From Owenia fusiformis (lineage: Eukaryota > Annelida > Polychaeta > Sabellida > Oweniidae): a DNA stretch of 64,000 bases. The notes beneath the pieces were generated by a model. It did not search any database, was not told where the DNA came from, and worked only from the letters and a program-made list of their open reading frames with translations. Positions 48,510 through 59,735 of the stretch are shown piece after piece (the first letter of the stretch is position 1; the number at the start of each line of letters is the position of its first letter). Made by a program: the position numbers and the translations under genes. The stretch spans positions 3,472,001 through 3,536,000 of the forward strand of contig CAIIXF020000001.1 of the NCBI GenBank assembly GCA_903813345.2. Reading direction: 5' to 3'.

Positions 48510-49203
48510 TAAACTAGCTCTCAATGTCTGTCTATGTCACTAATCTGCAAAAGGCTAATGAGCCTCATCGTGGTAAGCCACGCCCTCTCCATCTCTATCC
48601 TTCTGGATAGATGCAATGCGATGTAACAGAGAGAGATACTATGAGTATCAGAATGCCGAATGAGCCCATATAAAGGACTAGGGATTTTAATAGAATTCAA
48701 GTAAACCTTAATATTTAAAAAATAGATGATTTACAACTCATTTTAAACTTGAAAGGAACCTTCTCGGTTGGCCCATGTTGTACCCCCCCCCCAGAAGTCC
48801 CGTTATGTTGAGATACCCTGGGACGACTGTCAGGCTACCGCAAGTGACACCTCGCCCTTCTTTGAGACTAGTAGCGCAGGCTTGTTGCTGTGCACCGTGG
48901 GCCATTTACATTCAAAATGGACGTATAAGATGTTCACGTGGTGTCTGATCTGAGACCAAGACAAAAACTCATTTGGAGAAGAGGCACAACTTCCACAGTG
49001 GCATCTTTGAGTATCCTTGCTGGGATCATCAGGTCTAAAGCTTTATTTGGGTTGACATTCAAAAGAAGCTTCACTATATCCTCTGTCTGAAATGTTATGA
49101 CAGGCGGTATGTCCAGCGATGGACATACCGCTGTAATGTTTCGGGATGGCTGCTTTGATGGGCAGCCATTGGTAAGGACTAGAAGACTTGCTATGTAGGA
49201 CAT
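48510..49203 (-). mobile_element. Rearranged LINE remnant
   Basis: The frame 49203-48934 on - contains a reverse transcriptase block (VKLLLNVNPNKALD, IPARILKDATVEVVPLLQM), the region before the catalytic palm. Sequence at 48510-48915 matches the 3' untranslated tail of the LINE at 16080. The central and C-terminal RT is missing between them, so the copy is internally deleted. Confidence 0.8.
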
Positions 49204-49445
49204 TTAGGAACGGATCTGGGAACCAACAATGGGGGGGGGGAAATTTCAGGTCAGAGAAAAAATGTCCCCTTAAACCAAAAAACCAAAATTTGGCCTAAAA
49301 TTAAAAAATAAGACCTTGAATGTAATGTAATGTAGTAATGACCAAAAGGCCCACTTTTTGGGGCATTAAGGCCTTTTTGGCCCAACATTTTTTGGGCCCA
49401 ATTTTTATCTGGGCCCACTTAAGCCCCCCCCCCCCAGATCCGCCA
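49204..49445 (+). repeat. Copy of the 'cggatctgggaaccaac' repeat
   Basis: Begins 'acggatctgggaaccaacaa' and ends 'ccagatccgccagtg', so its two ends are roughly inverted. Long G and C homopolymers are included. Same family as 19200-19420 and 52015-52268. Confidence 0.65.
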
Positions 49446-49753
49446 GTGCTATTTGTGTTATGGGAGCTGGTTAGGGCTTTGGAGATCTTCTTCCACAGTT
49501 GTTTTTACAGGGCACATTCTCCCTTCTTCACGCCTAACCATCGACAACGTACAGAGACAAAATGTACAGGTGTACACTTTATAGTTGTTTGAAGCAAGAT
49601 TTGTGATGTAGGTTTTAAAAGTTTTTTTTCTAAGGAATATGATGAAATATTTCGTGTTAAATGTCATGTGCACGCTCTTGGCAAGACTTTTAACTTTTTA
49701 ATTACGTTTACAGATTCTCAATCAGAGCACGAGTTTAAGTAATTCCACCCCGG

Positions 49754-49821
49754 CATAGGCCAAGGGAAAAGTAATGGTAAGCTGAACATACAGCTTACTA
49801 TTACTTTTCCCTTGGCCTATG
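49754..49821. mobile_element. 68-bp hairpin made only of the CATAGG inverted ends
   Basis: CATAGGCCAAGGGAAAAGTA and its inverted copy TACTTTTCCCTTGGCCTATG leave a tiny loop. The sequence corresponds to the terminal repeats of the hAT-like elements at 18048 and 50563. Flanks (attccacc before, with four extra bases; attccact after) may be an imperfect 8-bp duplication. Confidence 0.85.
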
Positions 49822-49986
49822 ATTCCACTCATGTCCATGTGAACATTTTATGGTTAGGCGTGTTCTTGTTGGTACTCTTGGATTTCCTGAACTGCCACTG
49901 CTTCTTGCGTATCATCGTAGAAAGCACGAAAAACGATACAAATCTGGTTGTATATCATCTTTTTGGCTTACCTGGGTGGGTGCTGG

Positions 49987-50102
49987 CATAGATGTTGGCC
50001 AGATCGTTTTGCAGTAGGATCTGATAGGCTCAAAGAATAATTCAGGAGGAATATTTATTGAGCCACTGATCCTATTACAAAATAATCTGGCCGGGATCTA
50101 TG
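49987..50102. mobile_element. ~115-bp MITE, uninterrupted relative of 9376-10397
   Basis: CATAGATGTTGGCCAGATCG and its inverted partner ending GGCCGGGATCTATG enclose 'aggctcaaagaataattc'. It keeps the empty sites of the two insertions present in the copy at 9376. Confidence 0.85.
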
Positions 50103-50350
50103 GGTGCTGGTAACCAGTTGCACCCCGTGTCTTATTGTATTTGGCAATGTCTAAGCAGCAGGCGCAAGTAATATGCGCACAAATAGTTTGGATCGAAAAT
50201 TCTGAAATATTTACAAAATGGTAAGGTAAAGTTTCGATTATCTTTGATTCTATTTGGTATCTTGAATTGTATAGTACCTTTGTAGCATCTAGAATTTGTC
50301 GAATTAATTTTGTTGTCATTTTAGGTTTGAAATATGGGCTTATGACTGTG

Positions 50351-52075
50351 AACAAGATCGCTGAAATATCGGATTTTTTTAGCGGGACAAAATGATAAAT
50401 CCCTTGCAATTTCGAAAGTGAAAACGTCAATCAGAGTAAAATCTCATGAGTATACTAGGCAACTGACTGTGGTCTATAGCCATATTTGTAGTTTTTCAAT
50501 ATTAGTTCTTACTTGGGTTAGTAACGGTGTATGAAATGTTAGTCCACAGTATCAGTTATGGTCATAGGCTAAGGGTTAAGTAATAGTAAGCTGTATATAG
50601 AAGAGACAGGTGAACAACTAGGATTTAGGCCACTTGTTAACATGGCGATTTTAACATTATTTGTGTATAATTTTCAAAAAACAATGCAGAGTTGATCCAA
50701 AATTGATAGTTCTCAATTCTTACCTATGAATCAACCACATTCAAGTGATATAGAGTGAATAAAGCCGTCTTGAGGTGAGATATTCTGAAAACCTACAATT
50801 GCCTGGCAAGTTACCAGGATTTCCGTGTTGAATCATGAATGGAAGTTTGAAACAAGGAATTTGATTGGTTCCTGCTAACCGCCGCCAGTGACACCTATCT
50901 GGTTCTCTAAAATGTAATTCATTTTCTAGAAATAACAATCAATTAAAGTGTACAAAACTATAAAAGGTTTACTTAATAATTATTTATCAAAACATCTGAT
51001 TCATATAATATCTTTTTAAACCCAATTTAAATGGTGAAATTAACATTTTTCTTGGAATTTTAAACTTCTAATTACAACCAATCAAATCAATCGTTACAAG
51101 ATTCAATCTTTCCATGTGTCCGGAAGTTTCAACTTGCCGGGCAATTGCAGGTTCGTGCAGTTGGTGTTTTTTTATGCTGTCTTATCGAAGAGTTAGGATA
51201 TAGATTTGAAATATTCAACAATCTACGTTTCGAAAACACTTTGGAGAAGATTCTTGGGAGATTTGGTGGTACGACTCGATACCAGTAAGGAGAACTCGTA
51301 CCAAGACGGCAAGTTTTTGAAAAAAATTTCAATCCTAATTGTTTACCTGTCTCTTCTATATACAGCTTACTATTACTTAACCCTTAGCCTATGGTTATGG
51401 TCATATTTCAATATTTCATTTCATCCATGGGAAGAGAGGGGGGGTGACTAATTACTCCATGTGATTTCAACATGCAATCCGGTTAGGTAAATGTGTACGT
51501 TTGGAAATTGTTATGCAATCGTCATTGAAGTCACCTGTTATTTTCAGGAACATGATAACTACTAGCGGATCTAGATGGGGGCAAGGGCGGATCTGGGAAC
51601 CAACATGAGGGGGCCAAATTTCAGGCCAGAGAAAAAAAATATCGGATTTTTTTAGCGGGACAAAATGATAAATCCCTTGCAATTTCGAAAGTGAAAACGT
51701 CAATCAGAGTAAAATCTCATGAGTATACTAGGCAACTGACTGTGGTCTATAGCCATATTTGTAGTTTTTCAATATTAGTTCTTACTTGGGTTAGTAACAG
51801 TGTATGAAATGTTAGTCCACAGTATCAGGTATGGTCATATTTCAATATTTCATTTCATCCATGGGAAGAGAGGGGGGGGGTGACTAATTACTCCATTTGA
51901 TTTCAACATGCAATCCGGTTAAGGTAAATGTGTACGTTTGGAAATTGTTATGCAATCGTCATTGAAGTCACCTGTTATTTTCAGGAACATGATAACTACT
52001 AGCGGATCTAGATGGGGGCAAGGGTGGATCTGGGAACCAACATGAGGGGGCCAAATTTCAGGCCAGAGAAAAAAC
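50351..52075 (+). repeat. Tandem duplication interrupted by a transposon
   Basis: 50351-50562 matches 51639-51834, and 51394-51638 matches about 51828-52075. The order is R1, transposon, R2, R1', R2'. The duplicated unit is about 435 bp and differs at few positions. The second copy retains the target site without the transposon (caggtatggtcatatttc at about 51826). Confidence 0.9.
50563..51393. mobile_element. hAT-like non-autonomous element, copy B
   Basis: The ends CATAGGCTAAGGGTTAAGTA and its complement are flanked by GTTATGGT at 50555-50562 and 51394-51401, an 8-bp target duplication. The interior matches copy A (18048-19176) in reverse, including 'ggtgtcactggcggcggtta'. It lacks the 410-bp insertion of copy A. 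Confidence 0.9.
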
Positions 52076-52268
52076 TTCCGCATTTGTGGGGAAAAAAAAT
52101 TGAGGCCCATTTCCTTCAAAATTTGAACTGAAATTAGAAAATAAGGCCTTACAAGGCCCAGTAATGATCAAAGAAAGGCCCACTTCTAGGGGCCTTTTTT
52201 GGCTCAATTTTTTTGGGCCCAATTTTTTAATTCTGGGCCAATCCAAGGGCCCCGCAGACCCGCCAGTG
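52015..52268 (+). repeat. Copy of the 'cggatctgggaaccaac' repeat
   Basis: Begins 'tggatctgggaaccaacatg' and ends 'gacccgccagtg'. The piece at 51585-51638 is the same element cut short by the tandem duplication boundary. Confidence 0.65.
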
Positions 52269-52479
52269 GGGGGTGTGTATCTCGTTCTTATCTAGTCAAG
52301 GAATAAATAATGATAGGCCATTCAATATGGTGAAATTCAGCACGAGTTGGACAGAATGTTGTACAAAGCATGAACTGAAGGTGAGTGCATTTGTAACGAC
52401 CCTTGGGCATGCTCGTCAGGGAGCTGTAGTGTACCGAGCCAGATACTAGACTCGAAAGAGAATGTGCTAAATTCAACGT

Positions 52480-52546
52480 CTTACGGGAATCGAACCCAGG
52501 ACCTTTCACTCTCAGAGTCAGACGCTCTACCCCTGAGCCATAAAGG
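52480..52546 (-). tRNA. tRNA-like head of SINE-type repeat, copy 1 (pseudo)
   Basis: On the - strand: A box (TGGCTCAGGGGTAGAGC) and B box (GGTTCGATTCC) at normal spacing, and a TTTATG/CGTAAG acceptor stem with wobble pairs. The loop GACTCTGAG recalls a tRNA-Gln anticodon loop. It occurs as part of a duplicated unit, which points to a tRNA-derived SINE and not a working gene. Confidence 0.6.
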
Positions 52547-52755
52547 CTAGCCACTACAGCTGAGATTGTAGTAGCGACTTGCTATTGAAGTCATTACACC
52601 ATCCCCCCTAGAAGACGACGTCCCGTCGTAACTCATTCACAAGGGCAATCCCACTTCTGACACCAATGTAACGACCCTTGGGTACGCTCGTCAGGGAACT
52701 GTAGTGTACCGAGCCAGATACTAGACTCTCAAGAGAATGTGCTAAATTCAATGCC

Positions 52756-52820
52756 TTACGGGAATCGAACCCAGGACCTTCTGCTCTCAGAGTCAGATGC
52801 TCTACCCCTGAGCCATAAAG
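52756..52820 (-). tRNA. tRNA-like head of SINE-type repeat, copy 2 (pseudo)
   Basis: Same A and B boxes as the copy at 52480-52546, with a few substitutions in the anticodon arm. Possibly transcribed by RNA polymerase III, but not a normal tRNA. Confidence 0.6.
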
Positions 52821-53896
52821 GCTAGCCACTACAGCTGAGACTGTAGTAGCGACTTGACATTTACTGACATTCTGTCCAACAAGTGTAGACTTTCACCATA
52901 TTGAATGGCCTATCATTATTTATTCCGATTCAAACATAAAAAAGAAAACCTTGTTCAGAGAATTGGGGCTTTAGGTCAATGAAATAACCAAACTTGCTGT
53001 TATTTTCGCCATTCCCAGGTGTGACGTCATAATAACACAATACGTGTACATAGATTCCTGGAAGCAGATTGAATAGAGCGCGACCGTGCCTGTATGGAGA
53101 AATAATGAATGTTCATTATTGGCTATGTTGCATTCTGATTGGTTTAGAAATTCAAATAGAGCACGGTCATGTTTGAATTCCAATCACATTCTACGTTTCT
53201 GATCTTTAACGCATACAATACAACCACACATTAGTAATTTAATGTATTTCAAAAGTTGAAAAATAAAGGCGCTAGCTTTGCACATATTTCTTACTTTAAT
53301 CAATTCTAAACACCAGTCTCAACATTCTCTCAAAGCCAAAAAGGTAGCGGCTGTCTCAAATTGCAGAGCTAGAGGTAAACACTTCAATCTTTAAATCAGC
53401 CATTATTTCAAAATGTCCAGCTTTAACTTCAGGAATTGATTTTGAGAACACTACGAGCATAACAGAATGACGAATGAGGTTACATCAGTGTGATCTGGTG
53501 TCTTCGGTAGCCGAGATACAGTAACATCCGGTTTCTTCAATATGATTTATTATGTACCAAAGTGCAACAAACATACATTAGAAAGGCCATAGCTAGTTAT
53601 AAATCATTTTATCCATCACAATTATGTATCAATATAAAGTAAAAAACTCATTTTTCAAAAGTGAGATATCACAAAATTTATGTGTCCTCAATAAAAGCTG
53701 CTTGTCAAATCATTGCTCTTATGCTGTAGCATAGCCATCTATTTCCAGGATTCAATTGATTCGATTTGTTTGCCACTACTAGTATTTTGATATGTTGGCT
53801 AAACTTATGTCTCACATGGTATAATTGCATTCTTTGGTTCTCCTTTCTAGATGCAGGACAAAGCACTGTTTGAAGCTAATTGAGAACAACCTCAAA

Positions 53897-56800
53897 ATGG
53901 ATAAACCAGAAACAATTTCCGGTGTAAGATCTGTCCCAGAGGCGGTCGGTCTGAAACCATGTAAGGATGCTTCACGAGAGGAATTTGAGGCCCAAGATCA
54001 ATTACTCGTTGTGGAAAGAACTCCAACATCTGCTGACACTAATACTGATTCCAATGTTGGCAACATTGTTGTCAATGAAGCCATAGAAAGTGCTGAAAAC
54101 ACAGAAAAATGTGTTGAAATGCCCAACAGTAAATGTATCAATGAAACGGAAGAAAATCTTGCCTCGGTTTCAGAACAATCGAAAAATACTGGCATGTCAT
54201 CACCAGTCAATGAATGTCCAACTTTAGTCGAAAACATAAGTCACCCTGCTGCATTGTTAGATAAATTGAAACTGCAGAAGGAAGCGGGACGATTTTGCGA
54301 TATTGAAATTATTGTTGGTGACAATAAATATCCTGTTCATAAATGTGTTTTCGCAGCGTCTAGTGCATATTTCGATGTACATTTTACAACAAGTTCTGTG
54401 CAACAGTTAAATATCGACTGTGAGGATACTCAGGTGATCGAGGCCCTTATTAATTATGTGTATACTGGGCAAATAATTGTGAATATAAACAATGCTATTG
54501 AGCTTCAACGTCTCGCAAATCTTTACATGCTTGTTGATCTGAGTAAAGGACTGGAGCAGTACATACAACAAACATTTACAGATCAGTTGAGAAAAGATTT
54601 AAACATTACTCCAGATATTTTGCCTGTGGCATCAAAACTCAATAAATCATTAAAGGAGCAGAATTCAAATGTAAAATTGAAGAAAGTGAAATCAGATCAA
54701 GAGCAAACTGGAAAACACAATATCAATACCAATGACTCGGAAGAACATGAACCTGTCATTAAACGGAAACGAGGACGTCCATTTAAGAAAGATAAGGTTA
54801 TAAAGGATGAGGAATCTGTGATACAAAAAGATCTTGAGAATGAAAAATTGGTGGTGAATCCATTGTCAGATGATGAAGACATAATCCAAGAGAAGACTTC
54901 AGTAACAACAAGGTCAAAGAGAACTGCCACCATGATATTGACTCGAAGAAAAGGCAAACCAATGAAACATCCAACATTTGATTTACTTAAATGTGAACAT
55001 TGTGATTTTAAATCACGAAGAACAGACCTTTTGCAACGTCATACACTTATAAAGCACAACATCGGTGAAGGTAACAGTAATTTTACCGCAAAGGTGAAAT
55101 TTACATATAAATGCCAAGAGTGCGAATTTAAGGCAGACTCTAACAAAGATCTTGTAGAACATTATAAAACTCACTTTGATGGACCACCTTACAAATGTGA
55201 TCAGTCTGGGTGCAAGTACAAGAATAACAATGTGAAGTATCTCCTTATGCACAAAGTGCGTCATGGATCAGTGAAGACGCATATATGTTCCATATGTTCT
55301 GCTGGGTTCTGGTCCATGTATGAGTTAAAGACACACATGATTAAACACACTGGTAAGTTATATTTTTGTCATCATAAAAAACTCAAAATGTTGAACAAAC
55401 GTTGCAAAAATAATGTAAAATTGTCAACGATTTTTAAAAGTCTCTATCCCAGCCTCAAGGGGTGTATACACTGGCAGGTGAAATGCTTGAAACGGGGGGC
55501 GAAAAAGCTGAAATTATTGAAATGAAAGATAATGTGATACCAGCTTAGGCGAATTGATTGAAATGCTTGAAACAGCGAAAGCAGCGAAACAGGCGAAAGC
55601 AGCGAAACAGTAATTTTATTTTTGGAGACGTATTGATTGAAATGATTGAAACGGTTGAAAAGCCCCGGCAAAATGCTTGAAACGAAAAACGTGCATGTTC
55701 CTTTTTCTTTTCAATCGTTTCGCCCGTTTCTTCATGAATTGGTCGTATGATTGAAATGCTTGAAACGGCGAAACAGGCGCAAACAGCGAAACTTTAAATT
55801 AATTTCAAAGGCGAATTGATTGAAACGATTGAAATGCTCAAAATGATGTAAGCATTGAAACATAGGAAATAATGCAGACATTGAAACCATTGAATTGATT
55901 GAAACGATTGAACCAATTGAAACGATTGAAAGCTATTTACAGTGTATACAGGGCTTCAGTCTCAGTTTATGAAAGACAGAAATCAAATGTTTTTTTATGG
56001 ATAATGAACGTTCAAAATTCAATCTGAAACAATAACCTGATAATTGCATTGTTTTGTATTAGGAAACAAGGATTTTGCATGTGACCAGTGTGAAAGTAAA
56101 TTCTACACTAGAAATGAACTTAGTCAACACAAGTTTGTCCACAGCAAAGTAAACTCATTCCTGTGTGATGAATGCGGCTTCTCAACTAAACACAAAGCAA
56201 CAATTATAAGACATAGAAAAATCCACACAGGTAAGTACACGATTGTAAATATATGAATATATGAATTATAGAGGCCGGCATTTGAAAAGCACATTCTTGT
56301 TTTTTGTTTGTTATATCAACCACTTTGTGACCACACCAGCGTTGATGTTGACATCTGTTTAAGATATTGTTACAGTCTTGCAATTACTTACCTAATGGTG
56401 TGTATTATTATGTACATGTTGTAAATTAAAAACATTTGTAAGTATATTATATATAGCTTAGGTTATTTATCATACAATCACAAGTAAACGGATCTTATTG
56501 TTGGAGATTTATTTGACATTCATCAATTTAAATTCATATACGTGTAGTGTATCATCTAAAATATATATTTTTGAATCATTTCTAATTCTATTTTAATATC
56601 TTTTGCAGGTGATTTGTTCCATTGTCAATTTCCTTCTTGTAAGTACTCAACGCCACGTCGTACATTGATGGATGCCCACACAAGGTGTCATCTGAACATT
56701 AGATCACACGTCTGTACAACTTGTGGCCAAGCATTTGTAGAGAAGAGTAATCTGAAACGCCATGAGAGAACTCATTTACCATACAAACCATTCCCATGTA

Positions 56801-57780
56801 CCATGTGTGACTTTGCTTGTTTCCGTAAGGACAAATTGAAGGATCACCTCAAGAAGCATCATGGTGTTGAAACGGAAAGTCCACCAAAGGCCAACAATAA
56901 CAACAAAACATTGCCGAGATTCAATCGTTTTGCTGTAAAAAAGTTCAGCTTGTCTCAGAATCAGGGGAAAACTGTTGAAGTAAGTGTCGACAGTGAAGAG
57001 AAAGTTACAAACCAAGTGAGCACACTTGATAGTCAAGAAAATGTAACTCAACAATCAGCTGTAACTGGGCAGACAATAACATCACTTGAGCCCCAACAAA
57101 CAATAGACCAGCCTTCTGCCGTTGACATACCCTCTAATGTGGTCATACCTGTCTCTAACAGCCTTGTGGCCACACAGGGGAACAACATGGAACAAGTGCT
57201 CCAGGGTGAACAATCCATGGGTGAAGATCAACTAATCATTGCCCAGAGTTACTCAGATGAGCACATCTATATAAGTCAGGGTGAAAATATTAATATTGCA
57301 GCCCAAGGAGGTCAAGATTCTCAGAGTCTTCCTATTAAAGGAGACACTGCTACTAATCAGCAAGGCCAACTTGATCAACCAAATCAGATCCTGATAGCTA
57401 CAACACCTGGTTCAACCTCCAACCAGCTACAGGAGTTGGTATCTCAGACTATTGGTACAATTGCTGACAGCCAACAGGAAGATGGTGTCATGAAATGGGA
57501 GATTGTAGCAACAGATGCAAGTCAGGGAGAGCTACAAGAAGGCCAGATTATACAACTACAGAGAGATAATAACGGGGAACAAAGTGAGGGCCACATTATA
57601 CATATACATCAGGAAGAGGGTCTTGCTCAAATTCAGCCAGATCCTAACAACCCACAGCATTTCATACAGGTCCCACTAATTCGCAATGCTGATGGGGTAC
57701 CTGTCACAGATCCTGCCATATATCAACAGCAATATGCCTCATATACACATATGTTACTAAACCCCAACATAATGATGTAA
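53897..57780 (+). CDS. BTB domain, nine C2H2 zinc-finger transcription factor (paralog 2)
   Basis: Three coding exons: 53897-55352, 56063-56230, 56609-57780, joining to 931 codons and a stop. The start is the first ATG (MDKPETISG) in the main frame after an acceptor at about 53850. An out-of-frame ATG directly after the acceptor opens a 10-codon upstream frame. The BTB domain is at about 118-230 (GRFCDIEIIVGDNKYPVHKCV, cut here to VGDNKYPVHKCV; LINYVYTGQ). An AT-hook-like KRKRGRP lies at about 295. Nine C2H2 fingers run from CEHCDFKSRRTDLLQRH to CTMCDFACFRKDKLKDH. The tail is long, Gln-rich and ends in MLLNPNIMM. Fingers align one-to-one with those of paralog 1 (for example FSTKH, YSTPRRTLMDAH, VEKSNLKRHERTH), so the two arose by inverted duplication. 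Fingers 5 and 6 share one exon here but are split by an intron in paralog 1. A sequence-specific nuclear regulator is inferred. Confidence 0.92.
55460..55950 (+). repeat. GATTGAAAC/GCGAAAC minisatellite in intron
   Basis: An unusual run built from 'gattgaaa', 'tgcttgaaac', 'agcgaaacag' and 'ggcgaaa' words in irregular order. It is flanked by inverted 'gtatacactg' (55463) and 'cagtgtatac' (about 55940). It lies between exons 1 and 2 of BTB zinc-finger paralog 2. Confidence 0.8.
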
Positions 57781-59600
57781 GTGTACCTCTTATGAACACC
57801 CCACTCATAAAGTTTGGCAACCCAAGTTTACCCTTATTGGACCATGATGAAGCCTGTTTATATTGGTCAGTTTAAAAATATCATATTTGCTTTTGTTACC
57901 TTATATTGAAATCATAGAAAACTGAATAGGCTTTAACATGCTATTCGATATGGAGTCGGGGGTTTGTCACAATTTTGGAGGGGTTTAGATTCATGTTATT
58001 AAAATCAATGTAAAATGATTAGTTAAAGATGATCAGTATATGTCACATCCAATCCAAGTGAGGATGTTAAAAGGCATTTTCTGTATATTTGTGATTCCAC
58101 ATGTATCTGAGTCGTGCATCTGAAGTAACTAAAATAATGCTATTTCAAATGTGAAATAGCACAAACTGTCCATGATTGTCACAACCACATAATTTTATTT
58201 TGCTTATTGTACAAATGTTGTAATACGCTGTATTTATCTGCTTCAGAAGTGACTTATGGAAGCTCAGTGTTGGGATCGTAACAGTATACATATTTGCCAA
58301 TCATAACAAGCAAAACTTTAAAATGATCCTGCTTTTTCCCCTTAAAACTCCCTAATTCTCTTCAATGTTTTTGAAAAGGCAGTGTCTTGTGTCATACAAC
58401 TATATACAAAAGGTTGGGTGGTATGTATTCTTCTGATGCACATATCACTTTTTGTAAGAAACTTTTGACTTTGTACTTCAATGTGCCATCTAGCATGTCT
58501 AGTAGCCACTCAAATTATTTTGCTAATAAATAATAATGCCATATTTCTGAAAACATGTATCAATAAATTTGAAATCTACATACATGTAATGCTGTATATA
58601 TTATTCAGGGAAAGTACATCATGGTTATAACCCTGTCTATCAGTGTATATAACTCTTATATTTTTCATTATTGAATGTTGGCTCTGTAATCTCTTGGATG
58701 GGGCCCTACTTCCATTGAATACAGGTATTTGTATTCATGGTTTTTGTAAATATGATTTTTGTTGTTGTGAATTGTTGATTACTGTATTTATATAATTACA
58801 AGTAGTATCATCCAAATAAAAGGATGGGTCATTTTTGTGGATGTAAATAATTTAAAGGGAGGCAGCTGGTTAGATTTAACATTATTTTAACCCAGAATAT
58901 TTTTCTGAATGAATACATATGTGTACTATACAGCAACCAACCAGCAATCAATCCAGAAATGAAAAATGATTTTTGATGTCCAGCAAGAATAATGAATGTT
59001 TGTAAAGTTTTTATAAATTCAACACAAGAGATGAAATCTGGGAGTTGGTATATGTTAATTATACTGGAAAACATGAATTACACTTAGCATGTAAAATTAT
59101 CAAGGGATACAAATATACCCAGTGTTTGTTAAAGTGAAAATGCAAGATATTTTTTAAATTTTAAATCTTATTGGCCTCCATTTACTGAAGAATTTTGATT
59201 TGTTTTCCCAAAGGATATTTGCAAGGCGAAGGTGAAAATGATAGATGCTTCTGTCTCTCTGTATCATAGTTTTAAGAATATCCATTAACATTTTGTTTTT
59301 GGCATTCAGCTCTAATAGGTGTTTTGGAAAGGATAGCTGACATGGGATCAGAATGGATAATGTTACTATGACATCTCTTTTGCAAAATGTCAAGCACACT
59401 AGCTCAAAAATGAACAGACATGTGATATTAAAGTTTTTTTTTATGTTGTTCATTAAGAGGCAGTGAACATCGTTTGGCCAAAATTGTATTTAATAGCTGT
59501 ATTTATGTTTATCTCATCTAGTGTACAATCTACTTTAATATACTTGAAATTGATGTCTGTTGTATATAAATTGACCACTGTTTATTCTTACATATGTACA
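57781..59600 (+). other. Probable 3' untranslated region of BTB paralog 2
   Basis: AT-rich with no open frames of note. AATAAA at about 58815 and the cluster near 59600 are candidate poly(A) signals. Confidence 0.4.
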
Positions 59601-59735
59601 ATAAACAGATTGTCATATATATTGGGCCTATTGTTTTTTTGTCCTTAAAGATGTACAATAAATAGATTGTTATTATAAATGTATATATTGACCTCCTGTT
59701 TATCCTAAAATATACGGTACAATAAATGGATTGTT
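59590..59735 (+). terminator. Triplicated AATAAA-bearing repeat
   Basis: Three direct copies, each with 'tacaataaa', then a short A/C/G variant and 'gattgt', occur at about 59598, 59650 and 59718, spaced about 55-65 bp. Each contains the poly(A) hexamer. They may serve as alternative 3' ends for the upstream zinc-finger gene, about 1.8 kb past its stop, but this is inference. Confidence 0.45.

Larger units (their letters stand above)
52300..52925. mobile_element. Inverted-repeat element enclosing two copies of a tRNA-headed repeat
   Basis: GGAATAAATAATGATAGGCC at the left and its complement at the right give inverted arms of about 60 bp ('ttcaatatggtgaaa', 'gttggacagaatgt'). Inside, a unit of about 190 bp ('gtaacgacccttggg' to 'tgtagtagcgacttg') occurs twice in direct order, at about 52391-52583 and 52667-52858. 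Confidence 0.8.
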
